From Chirona hameri (Eukaryota; Arthropoda; Thecostraca; Balanomorpha; Balanidae): 64,000 bases of DNA. A program made the translations under genes and the position numbers. Under the pieces are notes generated by a model. The model worked only from the letters and a program-made list of their open reading frames with translations, made no database searches and was not told the DNA's origin. Numbering within the stretch: the first letter of the stretch is position 1; every line of letters starts with the position of its first letter. This document shows positions 1 to 9,980 of this stretch, piece after piece. The DNA lies in contig JAXIVJ010001988.1 of NCBI GenBank assembly GCA_036785665.1, forward strand, positions 1-64,000, given 5' to 3'.

Positions 1-231
1 GTTGACACTTCAGAAACTTGTGACGTAATAATATTGTATCCAATATGCATTTCCCTCACCTTTTGCTATTGTGGCGCAGTGCCGAGTGCTTCGCGAATAC
101 TAGCTTGCCTGGGGTTCAATTCATTCCGCCCTTATTTTATTCGAGTTGTTATAGTTTGCATGTTGTTGTTATTCATGACTTATACTGATAGTCATGCATC
201 ACGGATGCTTCACGGATTGCTTCACGGATCA

Positions 232-411
232 GAGCGCTGCTCGAACGCACGCTAGTAGCGCTAGTAGCGTTTTCGTTCTCCATGGCAACCAGGCGTGAGC
301 CAATGAAAAGCCAGAACGTATTCCCTTTCTGGCTTTTAATTGGCTGACACCTGGTTGCCATGGAGAACGAAAGCGCTACTAGCGCTACTAGAGTGTGTCC
401 GAGCAGCGCTC
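232..411. repeat. Short foldback (inverted-repeat) element
   Basis: Two arms of roughly 80 bp face each other. The outer 12 bp, GAGCGCTGCTCG at 232-243, are the exact reverse complement of 400-411, and the arms continue through CTAGTAGCGCTAGTAGCG, a CCATGGCAACCAG stretch and an AGCCAAT/ATTGGCT pair toward a short centre near 320. The architecture is that of a foldback MITE. No clear target duplication is seen, so the superfamily is unknown. Confidence 0.8.
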
Positions 412-514
412 AGTTTGATCGGAAACGTCACAGAGCCTCCAAAAATGCCGCACTCGATGTAAACAATGGTAGGGAAGGACGAATTTGTCAATGACCTTCA
501 TGAAGTACACAAGG

Positions 515-660
515 TACTTGTTTTGTATTTTTTCCAAACTTACAACTTCGAATTTGGGAATAATTTTATTTAATTCTTAATTTTAAATAAAATAATTTTA
601 AAACCATAACGGTAGCCTAATAAATTGTTGGTAACAAAATCAAAAGGTCATTATTTCCCT
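515..660. mobile_element. TTAA-type MITE family B, right part (copy B0)
   Basis: This stretch matches two further copies downstream: a block around CCATAACGGTAGCC followed by AACAAAATCAAAAGGTCATT and ending in CCC next to TTAA (661-664). Only the right portion is recognisable and the left boundary is approximate. The end matches the TTAAAGGGA-type terminus of the other elements in this region. Confidence 0.65.
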
Positions 661-700
661 TTAACAGCCATTGAATACAAAGGTAACCAAATTATCAGTG

Positions 701-1292
701 AAAGGGAGATATGACCTTTTTCCACAAAAATGGAGTTAGCACCTGAAATCGATAGACGAGACCAAAATATATTTTAAATTCATCAAATTTTGCATATAAC
801 AATTCCTACCGCGAGATATTTCAATTCATAGTTGATAAGCGCTCCACGCTTATAATCAGCAAGCACTCGGTAACGGCATCAGTAAATTAGCCTCCGTACG
901 CATTGTTATTTATCATGAAGGTATGCAATATGTTTCCTGCATTCTATCTTTTGCGAATATGTGCCAAACTTTTATGAACAATCAACAATCATTTTAAAAA
1001 AGTGCATTGAAATCGGCAGTTTAGGTAGGCCCCCCATGGCAACCTATTTAGTGTCGGCGATTTGTTTATAAGTGCCCATTCAACAACGTTGAACAGATTG
1101 ACACAAAAGCGCCAGATGTTGCGCTTTCCAATAGTGTAGGGAAAATACCGATCATAAATTTTCCCAAACTTCCAACTTTGAATTAGGGAATAATTGTATT
1201 TAATTCTTAAATTTAGATCACATCATTTTAATACCATAACGGTAGCCAAAGAAAGTGTTGCTAACAAAATCAAAAGGTGATTATCTCCCTTT
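701..1292. mobile_element. TTAA-type MITE family B, full copy (B1)
   Basis: The left end AAAGGGAGATATGACC at 701 is the near-perfect inverse of the right end GGTGATTATCTCCCTTT ending at 1292, which gives terminal inverted repeats of about 20 bp. The flanking bases have drifted from TTAA on both sides (GTG on the left, AG on the right). The body holds the same CCATAACGGTAGCC block as the neighbouring copies and has no coding capacity, so it is a non-autonomous DNA transposon. Confidence 0.7.
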
Positions 1293-1439
1293 AGCTGATG
1301 CATGTAACGGCGGCCTAGTTAGTGGTAGCGACCCTCAATTTTTGACAATTGCTTAATTTATTTTCAACATTAGGAATGTTGTATAGTTTTGTCTCTGGCT
1401 GTATATATCACTATGCCTTTATATTATTATGAAAAATAA

Positions 1440-1788
1440 TAATTTGTCTCCAAAACTAACAAACAATACAAAAACTGGCAATTAAATCGGAAGCTCATCG
1501 ATGCACATCGACGGCGACCTATTTAGTGTCGGCGATTTGTTTAGAGGTAATTCAACAACGTTGAACAGATTGATACAAAAGCATGTGTCGCTTTCCAATA
1601 GTGGAGAGAAATACCGATCATATGAACTCCTTAAGTATATGTACATGCTTATTAATTTTTATAAATATTCCAACTTTGAATAAGGGAATAATTGTATTTT
1701 ATTCTTAAATTTAGATTACATGATTTTAATACCATAACGGTAGCCAAATACATTGTTGCTAACAAAATAAAAAGGTCATTATTTTCCC
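1440..1788. mobile_element. TTAA-type MITE family B, partial copy (B2)
   Basis: About 340 bp closely follow 1010-1292 of copy B1, including GTGTCGGCGATTTGTTTA, CAACAACGTTGAACAGATTG and CCATAACGGTAGCC. The copy ends in CCC at 1788, and its flanking TTAA (1789-1792) is also the left flank of the next element. No left terminus is visible. The short open frame at 1501-1683 lies within the repeat and is not a gene. Confidence 0.65.
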
Positions 1789-1792
1789 TTAA

Positions 1793-2516
1793 AGGGATTA
1801 TACGGGTTTCCGTCCTGAAAGTAAATGCACTCTTTTGCTTTGCTTTGTATGGCCTTTAACCACGTTTAAGACATAACAGGGACCTCAATGCTCATTTAGT
1901 CCATTATTTCAGCAATTATCGGCGTTAAAACTTTAGCGTTTTTCGAGACTTGTATCCCATAACGAGTACTTGATCGGCATTACTGTCCACCACTTTTATC
2001 TTAGAATCTGCAGCAATCAATTTGAGAGTTCTGAATGATCTGCAAGTCCTACACTGGATCGCAAATTTATTATGTAATTAAAAGCTTACGGGACTCTTGA
2101 TTGCTACACACTGTTCGTTCAGGTTTTGTGGTTTTCTTATCTCTGGCCTTCAGCGTTGAGAATTTGGTGGTGGCGTTTCGGCATGAAAATTCATGACAAA
2201 TATCGAATTTTATGGGGACAAACTAGGTAACTGCTGCTGTCGTTCGAACAAAACAAGTTTATTTTTTCAAATATTGCTTATTTTACCGGAAATATGCCAT
2301 AAATGAGGTGTTTTTCTTAGCATAAAAGAGATGACTGGCTCTGCCTCAGCCGGTCCCGCAGAAAGTACGCGGTGGCATCACCGCGCACTTTTAAATGTCC
2401 TTACGTGCAGAAGAGGTCATTTCCGACAAATGTGGCTATAGTGGAACTTCTACCACCTTTATAATTACGTTTTACTATGTAACTCAATTATTCTGGGAAA
2501 AACCCGCATAATCCCT
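1793..2516. mobile_element. TTAA-flanked element family A, copy 1
   Basis: The element is bounded by TTAA at 1789-1792 and 2517-2520. Its ends are inverted repeats: AGGGATTATACGGGTTT on the left and AAACCCGCATAATCCCT on the right. A second copy at 4593-5322 shares the whole interior, including the GGTGGCATCACCGCGCAC palindromic segment. It has no coding capacity. The TTAAAGGG terminus and TTAA duplication fit the T2/Kolobok or piggyBac-like groups; which one is inference. Confidence 0.85.
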
Positions 2517-2520
2517 TTAA

Positions 2521-3391
2521 AATGCTGATAACGCCCCTGCTAGCAGACTGAAAAAGCAGCTTCTGCAATAGGACCTCTGTTCGCTGCGGCGCAGTAGAAG
2601 TAACAGGTAGGTAAGTATGTCACCCAGTTATTCAAGGAAGTAATTCGTTGCTCAAGCGGCTGTGGCGAAACGGGGTATACCCGGTTTTTCCCCAAACGGA
2701 AATATATATTTTGCAACGCAATTATATGTACAGCTTGATTGTGTTCTGATTGTTTATCGCTGACACCTGCCACGGTACCCAGCATTGCCAGCCAAGCTCG
2801 CAAAGAAAAGTTTGCTGGGACAAATTATCACAAGGTTAACCCCACACATTTGTGTCTACGAGTGACAACTTCAGCTAGCAAGAGTTTTAAAATAGGTTGG
2901 CGTCGGAAAAAGAAAATATACAATATACCGACCATCCTCCGCATTCCTGCACCGATGTCTTTGATGCCCACCCAAATATGGTTTTCAGGGGAACTACTAA
3001 TTGCCAAAATATTTTTTGGCGGCAACACTAGACAAAGATAAATTGCCATTAAACGTGTCGCCTCTCTACCCCGTCACACCCTACATTCCCCTATAATTTC
3101 TGCGGCAAATGTATACATTTTTGCTCGTTGACTTCTAGGACAGAAGTATCAATGTATTTATAAACATCAAGATGTCAGTTTAATTGTCCTATTGGTATCC
3201 ACAAAATGATTGTCTTAAAAGTTATATTCCCAATATTGTCGTTCTGGCCTTCTTGAAGACAATCATTGAGGTGTTGTCTTTACTTTTGAAGCTCAGCAAA
3301 CATGTATTAGTTCAAGTAGATTTAAACCATCCACGGAATGACGGAGGAGATAAGGACTACCGGAATGGTATGAGTTAATACAGTTTGATGT
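2521..3391. other. Unassigned spacer
   Basis: About 870 bp between two transposon copies. I recognise no coding domain, RNA gene or repeat here. Overlapping short frames on both strands near 2740-3050 have no recognisable similarity. Confidence 0.5.
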
Positions 3392-3395
3392 TTAA

Positions 3396-4575
3396 CCGGC
3401 GCACTGCAGGGGCTTTGCGCCGAACACGAACTGCAGGGGGGTTCATTTCTGCGCCCCCCTGAGATCTTGAAAACTACGCTAGATAGCGATAAGCGGAAAA
3501 CGGCATTTGATAGCTTGATACATGTTCTATCGAAAGTATTTCGGTATTATTTTAGTTCAGGTCAAAATTGAGGTCACCAGAGGTCATCAAATGTCAAATT
3601 TTCCTGTTTTTTTCCTGTTTTAGGACATCGCTCCAGAAAGTCCCATATACTCAGAAACTATGCTAGTTAGAAACAAACGGAAAAACAAACACCAGCCAGT
3701 GAAATTTCCAATCGGTACGGTGTCCTCAAATTTGATCTCAGGTCAATATTTGAGGCTCCAGAGGTCAAAAAAGAAAAAATGCCGTTTTTTGCCAAATCTT
3801 TTTCGGTATCCACTGTGTACTTAATAAAGATAACGGAAACTGTGTACGCCACTGTGTTTATCTCGTCAAGGCGCTTTGAATGATATACATGGTGACCTTG
3901 GTGAGTCAACTTAATTTGACCTCAGGTCAAGGTCAAGTGGTGATCCAAGTAGGGCATGTTGCATATGGGAAGACGTATATCGACGAGACAAACACATTGC
4001 TGTCTGTTTTACTTCTCTATCTTCATTATGTCGGGAGTTATTGACAAAAAGGTGATGGTGACCTCGGATGACCTTAAATGACCCCATAGGGGTCACTGAA
4101 CAAAACTTGCACTTGGATCATCAAGAATATCCTATAGTAACATCATCCAGAAGTAATTGGACTAATATCATGCATATCCTTGAAATAGGAACCATTTGTA
4201 TATTTCCCCATTGACTTATTATGGGGAGGTTACGAAATTGACCTGACCTTAGGTCACCGATATCAAAATTCCGAGATAAACGAATTATAAGTACTTATGC
4301 CCTCATGAGATCCTGTAAGTTTCAAACTGATCGGTGAAAAACTCTGGCTTTGGCACAACTACAAAAAAAAATTGGAGGTGGGGTCACTTGACCTGGTCTG
4401 GTGACCTGATATGAGATGACCCGAGGTTATTTTTCTTCTTTTTCTAAGTGTGTGCAATGGATGTCCTAACAGGTGTGCCAAAACCCGGCGGCGCTGCGTG
4501 CCGCCGTTTTTTTCGCTATCTTTGAAAAACCTGAGGGTGGGGGGCGGAAATCCCAAAACCCCTGCAGTGCGCGGG
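3396..4575. mobile_element. TTAA-flanked element family C, copy 1 (1.18 kb)
   Basis: TTAA flanks the element at 3392-3395 and 4576-4579. The left terminus CCGGCGCACTGCAGGGG and right terminus CCCCTGCAGTGCGCGGG are inverted repeats with one mismatch. The interior is the long AGGTCA-rich sequence shared with copies near 32.2, 39, 40, 53, 56.5 and 62.9 kb. Before the right end lies the GGCGGCGCTGCGTGCCGCCG hairpin typical of the family. No transposase is encoded. Confidence 0.85.
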
Positions 4576-4592
4576 TTAAGATCTACCATTAA

Positions 4593-5322
4593 AGGGATTA
4601 TACGGGTTTCCGTCCTGAAAGTAAATGCACTCTTTTGCAGTTGTATGAGCTTTAAACACGTTTAAGACATATAACAGGGCCCTCAATGCTAATTTAGTCC
4701 ATTATTTCAGCAATTATCAGCGTTACAACTTGGGCGTTTTTTTAGACTAGTATCAGATAACGAGTACTTGATCGGCACTACTGTCCACCACTTTTATCTT
4801 AAGATGAATTTTAGAGTTTTGAATTATCTGCAAGTCCTACACTGGATCACAAAATGAGTATGCAATTCAAAACTGACGGGACTTTGTATTACTACACACT
4901 GTTCGTTGAGGTTTTGTGTTTTCGTGGTTTTCTTATCTCTGGCCTTTAGCGTTGAGAATTTGGTGGTGGCGTATGAATTTTTTGGCATGAAAATTCATGA
5001 AAAATATATAATTTTATGGGAAAACTAGGTAACTGCTGCTGTCGTTAGAACAAAACAAGTTCATTTTCTTTCAAATATTGCTTATTTTACCGGAAATATG
5101 CCATAAGTGAGGTGTTTTTATTAGCATAAAAGAGATGACTGGCTCTGCCTCAGCCGGTCCTGCAGAAAATACGCGGTGGCATCACCGCGCACTTTGGAAT
5201 GTCCTTACGTGCAGAAGAGGTCATTTCCAAAAAAAATGTGGCCACCGCGGGACTTCTACCACCTTTATAAGTACGTTTTACTATGTAACTCAATTATTCT
5301 GGGGAAAACCCGTATAATCACT
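4593..5322. mobile_element. TTAA-flanked element family A, copy 2
   Basis: TTAA lies at 4589-4592 and 5323-5326. The ends are AGGGATTATACGGGTTT and AAACCCGTATAATCACT. It is collinear with copy 1 at 1793-2516 over its full length with scattered substitutions and small indels. It begins 14 bp after the TTAA that closes the family C copy, so two different elements used neighbouring TTAA sites. Confidence 0.85.
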
Positions 5323-5326
5323 TTAA

Positions 5327-6242
5327 ATTTACTCGCACATTTGCGACTACACTAACCAATGCTTCCGGAAAGTATCACGCATCGATCAAACCACAGTTTG
5401 TAATGCTCATCTATGTCGTACATGCATGCAAGAGGGAATCATATTTTCCGGAAGACCTTTCTAAATGGCGTGATTGATATACATTGTGAACGAACTCTTC
5501 CAGGAGCTAATCAGGAAAACAGTAGGTGCAATGAAGCTGAAGCTCGATTTCTTGTCAACCCACGGTGAGTCGGCGTAATCAAAACACAATGGCGCGCGCG
5601 ATAAAATCCCTGCTGGGTGTGATTCATCAATAGCTGATATGTGTTCCAAATTTGCGTTGTGTGCGTCGAGCGAAAGTCGGGCATGTATGTACAATGGCAT
5701 ACGCTCAACAGTAAGTATCAATATATACATTATACAAAGCGCCATCCGGAAGGACGTGCCGGGGTAGCCTAAGCGCCATCAGGAAGGACGTGTCGGGGTA
5801 GCCTAAGCTGTTGCACAATGTTGTTTGATGCTTAACATTACACTGCGGTCCCCGGCCGCAGCGGCACACTCTTTCGGATATAGCTAACAACATGTTTACA
5901 ACAGTCTGTCAGGTATTGCCACCGGTGGCAGTCTTCTGATGTCTCCTCGGCGCCACGACCTCTGTGTTCGGATGGCGACAGACAGACAGACATTCGAGCG
6001 ACTTTCCGGCTGTTGGAGGCAAGGCAGCTGGCCATCCGGATCCAGTAAGCAAATAGCAGCAGTAAGAAGCCGTGAACAATGAATAAGAAGCCACAAAACT
6101 CATCAGGGAAACAGGTCACGTGCATAAATGCATGGAAGTGTACTGTAGATCGATAATGAGTAAAACAAAAACTAAGGAAACTTTGAGCACTGTCAGTCGC
6201 TTCTTCCCCAACACTTTAACTTAGCGCAGAACTGATAAAACT
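5327..6242. other. Unassigned spacer with a short tandem duplication
   Basis: No gene is recognised. Near 5741-5810 a ~33-bp unit containing AAGGACGTG and CGGGGTAGCCTAAG occurs twice in tandem. Overlapping reverse-strand frames at 5838-6125 include a hydrophobic run but match nothing I know. Confidence 0.5.
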
Positions 6243-6246
6243 TTAA

Positions 6247-6618
6247 GGGAATGTTTCACCTTTGTATTAGTTTTAAACTGAGGTAGCCATTATTTTGGGC
6301 CGGTATTGAAATGTCTAAATTACTAAGGTCATTTTTCCCAAAACTTAACCGTTTTTAAGCAATTCAATTGATAGTTTGCAAAATGGGGTCTAGGCTAGTG
6401 CCGCCGCTGATTGGCTGACAGCCACTTTTTCAGCCAATCAGCGGCGGTCTATAGCTCAATAATGACGTCATTCATCCAAATCTAAAAACTTAATTTGTAT
6501 AAAGTTAAGTGACTTTTCGAGTGCAAAAATATCACCATCGTTTTCAGCAGCACTTACTTCATATTTTCTACTACAACCAGCGTATATTTGACAACTTTTA
6601 GAAATGTGAACATTCCCT
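6247..6618. mobile_element. TTAA-flanked MITE family M, copy 1
   Basis: TTAA at 6243-6246 and 6619-6622 brackets ends GGGAATGTTTCACC and GTGAACATTCCC. The centre carries an 18-bp perfect hairpin, CCGCCGCTGATTGGCTGA at 6401-6418 pairing with 6430-6447. Related ends occur at 48797, 53919 and 61781. The element is 372 bp and non-coding. Confidence 0.8.
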
Positions 6619-6622
6619 TTAA

Positions 6623-8099
6623 AAGGCAACGTCTCGTATCGTAATACCAAAACGCAGCTCTCTCGCATGTAAATGGCGTCCCGCAACTCCCATTGAAATA
6701 CGCGTAACACTTTCCGCTTGCGTCTCGTCTCGCATTTTGGTATTCAGTCGGTGCCTCAGACAGCATACCAATTTGTCCATTTATTTAAAAAGAGCGGGTG
6801 GACAAGGGCGGATCCAGCCGGCCGTTTTTTTTTTGGGGGGGGGGGGGGCAACCAGTTTGAGCGGACCTTACCTAGGTACCCCCAAGTTCGAATTTCTCCC
6901 CGGATTTGGGCCACTACTTTATTTTGCAACCACACGATTTCTAATGATTTTTTAGCTTTTCGACCTTTTGGGATACCGAAAAGGTGTACCTATGTTTTCG
7001 TTCCCAACTGCAAGGAAAAAAACATGAAAATGTGTGCTGAATCAAGCCGGCTTTGACATTAAGAACAAGGATGCCGATCCATCCGTTCGTCTACGGGGCT
7101 AACTACTTTTTTCTACAGGGTTCGACGACCCTTGCAAAAAAAGCAAGAGTATCTTAGATTTGAACAGGTTTTTTTTTGCGGTCAATGAAAAAAATGTTAG
7201 TGGAAAGAAGCTACCATAGAAATTTAAAACACAACTTGGAGCATCAAATAAATGGTAGTTTTCTTCAGAATTTCCAGCTCCGAATCTCGAATAGTAAACC
7301 GAGGGGATGGTCCGACCGGAAAAATGAATAAACATTTCGCTGCACAAATGTTTGTCGTTGTTATCTGTTGCGCTCCGATAAAAAAGAGCTAAATGCGAGG
7401 ACGTCAAACATGATCGAACCAGTCGCATTTCCGCCATTCAAAACAATAATACAGATGACCCGATCATGGCGTCAAATTCAATATGCATTTCAAGAAATTT
7501 TAGCTACCCATCTATGCACCGCATACGGATAGGATGATCAACTTCCGTTGCCAGGTTCTTGCAAAAATATGTCCCTGCTTCCGGACCTCGAGGCCATGTG
7601 CGCATCTCGGCGGGCGATAGATACGACCCACGCAGACGAAGTAACCGGTACCTACTACGGTGAACGCCGCATTTCTCATATTACTGCCATACAGTCTATG
7701 GCAGAAACCTGCGGCAGCCAGCCAGGCAGCGGCAGCCTGAAATAATATAGCTGGCGACTTCCCGATCGCGCTAAGAAGTCAACGACTTCGCTGACGGAGG
7801 ACATTATAATGTCATCCGTATAGGTCAGACCTATAGGTCTCGCGGTGGGCTTCGCACAAGATCAGCGCCTCCATCCGGAGCTCGGTCATTGTCGCTCGGA
7901 GAGTGGATAGAGTCTTCTCCACCTTACTGAACACCCTCTCCGCCTCCGCCGTTGTAACCGGAAGGACGGGAAGGACCTACAGGAAAGGGGGTGGATTTGG
8001 ACCGATTGTTCTATTGCAGACTCGCTTGATCGAAATGGTGCTGGATAGAAATAATGAAATAAGGACACCTGTAAGCGTGATAATTATTAAACTTATAAA
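6623..8099. other. Unassigned region with one hAT-like end
   Basis: At 6803-6818 a CAAGGGCGGATCCAGC motif, followed by T and G runs to 6848, looks like a hAT left terminus, but no matching right end with a duplicated target was found. A reverse-strand frame at 7099-7437 opens with Met but has no recognisable domain. The rest shows nothing I can name. Confidence 0.4.
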
Positions 8100-8225
8100 T
8101 TACCCCTCGCCCTGGTGGGGGTCATTTGTCATTTTGCCCCCTCCCTCCCCGTCCTGAGGTTTTCGAGACTGGCTAGAAAATAGCGGCGCGCAGCGCCGCC
8201 AAATTTGGCAAAAATTGCCCAAATT
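8100..8225 (-). mobile_element. Family C right end in reverse orientation
   Basis: Read on the minus strand this ends GGCGAGGGG then TAA, close to the right terminus at 56990-57013. Next to it are the family's CCTGAGGTTTTCGAG and GGCGGCGCTGCGCGCCGC blocks. Only the terminal ~125 bp is present, so it is a fragment. Confidence 0.6.
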
Positions 8226-8279
8226 TGCCCAGTACCGTTCTAAAAACGCAAATATAGCATGCATTAGACTTCACGTCTT

Positions 8280-8361
8280 GGGGGGGGGGGGCATAGTTTG
8301 GCCCCCCTTGAACGGTCAGGGGGGGGGGGCATGGCCCCGTTGCCCCCTGGATCCGCCCCTG
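8280..8361. mobile_element. hAT-like right terminus, partner end not found
   Basis: Two G runs are followed by CCTGGATCCGCCCCTG ending at 8361, which is the inverse of the CAGGGGCGGATCC left end seen at 33066. The bases after it, GTGGACCA, are not found as an 8-bp copy at any left end in this window. It is probably a truncated insertion. Confidence 0.45.
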
Positions 8362-9390
8362 GTGGACCAACATGTCCAATTCACGTCTGGACGATTCATG
8401 CTAGTACCGAAATATTCAAGACATGTGTTTTCATACAGCCGCACAATGTAAAACAGAATCATCGTAGCAGTCAGCCTTGCTAGATATTAAGATACTCGGC
8501 GAAGATATGGCCCAATTCTTGTAAGAGCCGTCACAGTGATTTGTACTGGAAGCCAACGGGTAACTTCTGCAGTTTAGATACCAGCGATAAGTAAGGCTAT
8601 CAAGATACAATACCGCAAGTATCAAACGCAGCAGCAATGACTAAACAGGAGGCCCTAAAACGCCGTATATCTGCTGACATACGGCGTCAAGTCAGGCTCC
8701 TTTGCTCCACGGATTTACATGTCCGGCGGTACCATTGCCTGCATATCACGCATGGTGAACCCCCTTTGAAGCGCTCATAATTGGACCAACATATAGCCGA
8801 CACGCAAACGCCCCATTTAGACGGCGAAGGTGGAGAGGCCAGTGAGGTCATGCTCGTGGAACCGCGGGCGAATGAAAGCCGCAGAATGCATAATCAGTGT
8901 GGGTTTCTTTGTAGCTGGACTTTTTCTCACAGCCATGTTTGGTTTACTGCCGGCATTAATTGTAACTATGCATTAGTTATGTTACATGGCATGGCCGCAC
9001 GGCACGAAATCATTAACGAAAGAGTTGCTCAACATTTTTAAACAAAGAAAGGTTAATCTCCTTGGCTATATAAAATTGAAGTCTTCGGGTTATTTTTCAG
9101 TAAGCGTTTTATCAGACATCTAAAGTATAAATATGTTATTATCTTTTGTTCGATGATTATGTTGTCTAATGTCTACTATACAATACATTATACATGCAAT
9201 CATACATGTAGATGGCAAGCTAATCTTCACAAACATGTATATCGGTGACTGCCGTGCTTTGGAGGTGGTCAGTCAGGCATCGTTTTGTGACAACAATGAA
9301 TATCTGCAGTGTGCAGCATCCCATAACAGACGAGTACCAGTGACAATAACCGTGCCGGCTTCAGAACTGCAGCTGTGGATCAGGCGGCCA
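8362..9390. other. Unassigned spacer
   Basis: About 1 kb with no recognisable gene or repeat. A long forward frame that starts at 9169 and runs into the proline-rich satellite is open only because of the C-rich repeat beyond 9391. Confidence 0.5.
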
Positions 9391-9980
9391 CCGGTACCCT
9401 CACCGGTCCAGCATTCCCCAGCCCACTCCCCAGTACCACGGTACCGCCCCCCCCCCTCCCTCCCCTCACCGGTCCATCCAGCATTCCTCACCCTAACTCC
9501 CCAGTGCCACGGTACCCCCCCCCCCCTCCCTCCCCTCACCGGTCCATCCAGCATTCCCCACCCACTCCCCAGTGCCACGGTACCACCCCCCCCCCCTCCC
9601 TCCCCTCACCGGTCCATCCAGCATTCCCCACCCCAGTACCACGGTACCGCTCCCCCTCCCTCCCCTCACCGGTCCATCCAGCATTCCCCATCCCACTCCC
9701 CAGTACCACGGTACCGCTCCCCCCCCCCCTCCCCCTCCCTCCCCTCACCGGCCCATCCAGCATTCCCCAGCCCACTCCCCAGTACCACGGTACCGCCCCC
9801 CCCCCCTCCCCTCACCGGTCCATCCAGCATTCCCCAGCCCACTCCCCAGTACCACGGTACCGCCCCCCTCCCCCTCCCTCCCCTCACCGGTCCATCCAGC
9901 ATTCCCCAGCCCACTCCCCAGTACCACGGTACCGCCCCCCCCCCCCCCCCCCCTCCCTCCCCTCACCGGTCCACCGGTCG
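9391..9980. repeat. C-rich minisatellite, 60-79-bp units
   Basis: Eight to nine units each contain CCGGTCCATCCAGCATTCC, then CCCAGTACCACGGTACCG, then a C tract of variable length with CCCTCCCCTCA. Spacing of the GGTCCATCCA anchor is 70, 70, 60, 79, 67, 72 and 79 bp, so most length variation is in the C tract. Proline-rich frames on the plus strand and glycine-rich frames on the minus strand are by-products. The array runs into the large satellite within about 25 bp. Confidence 0.9.

Noticed and set aside
7099..7437. Reverse-strand 112-codon frame starting with Met
   Set aside because: No recognised domain and no support beyond an open frame of ordinary chance length.
6803..8361. Pairing the hAT-like left end at 6803 with the right end at 8361 as one element
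   Set aside because: Flanks are CGGGTGGA and GTGGACCA; GTGGA is shared but in the wrong register for an 8-bp duplication, and family C sequence lies between.
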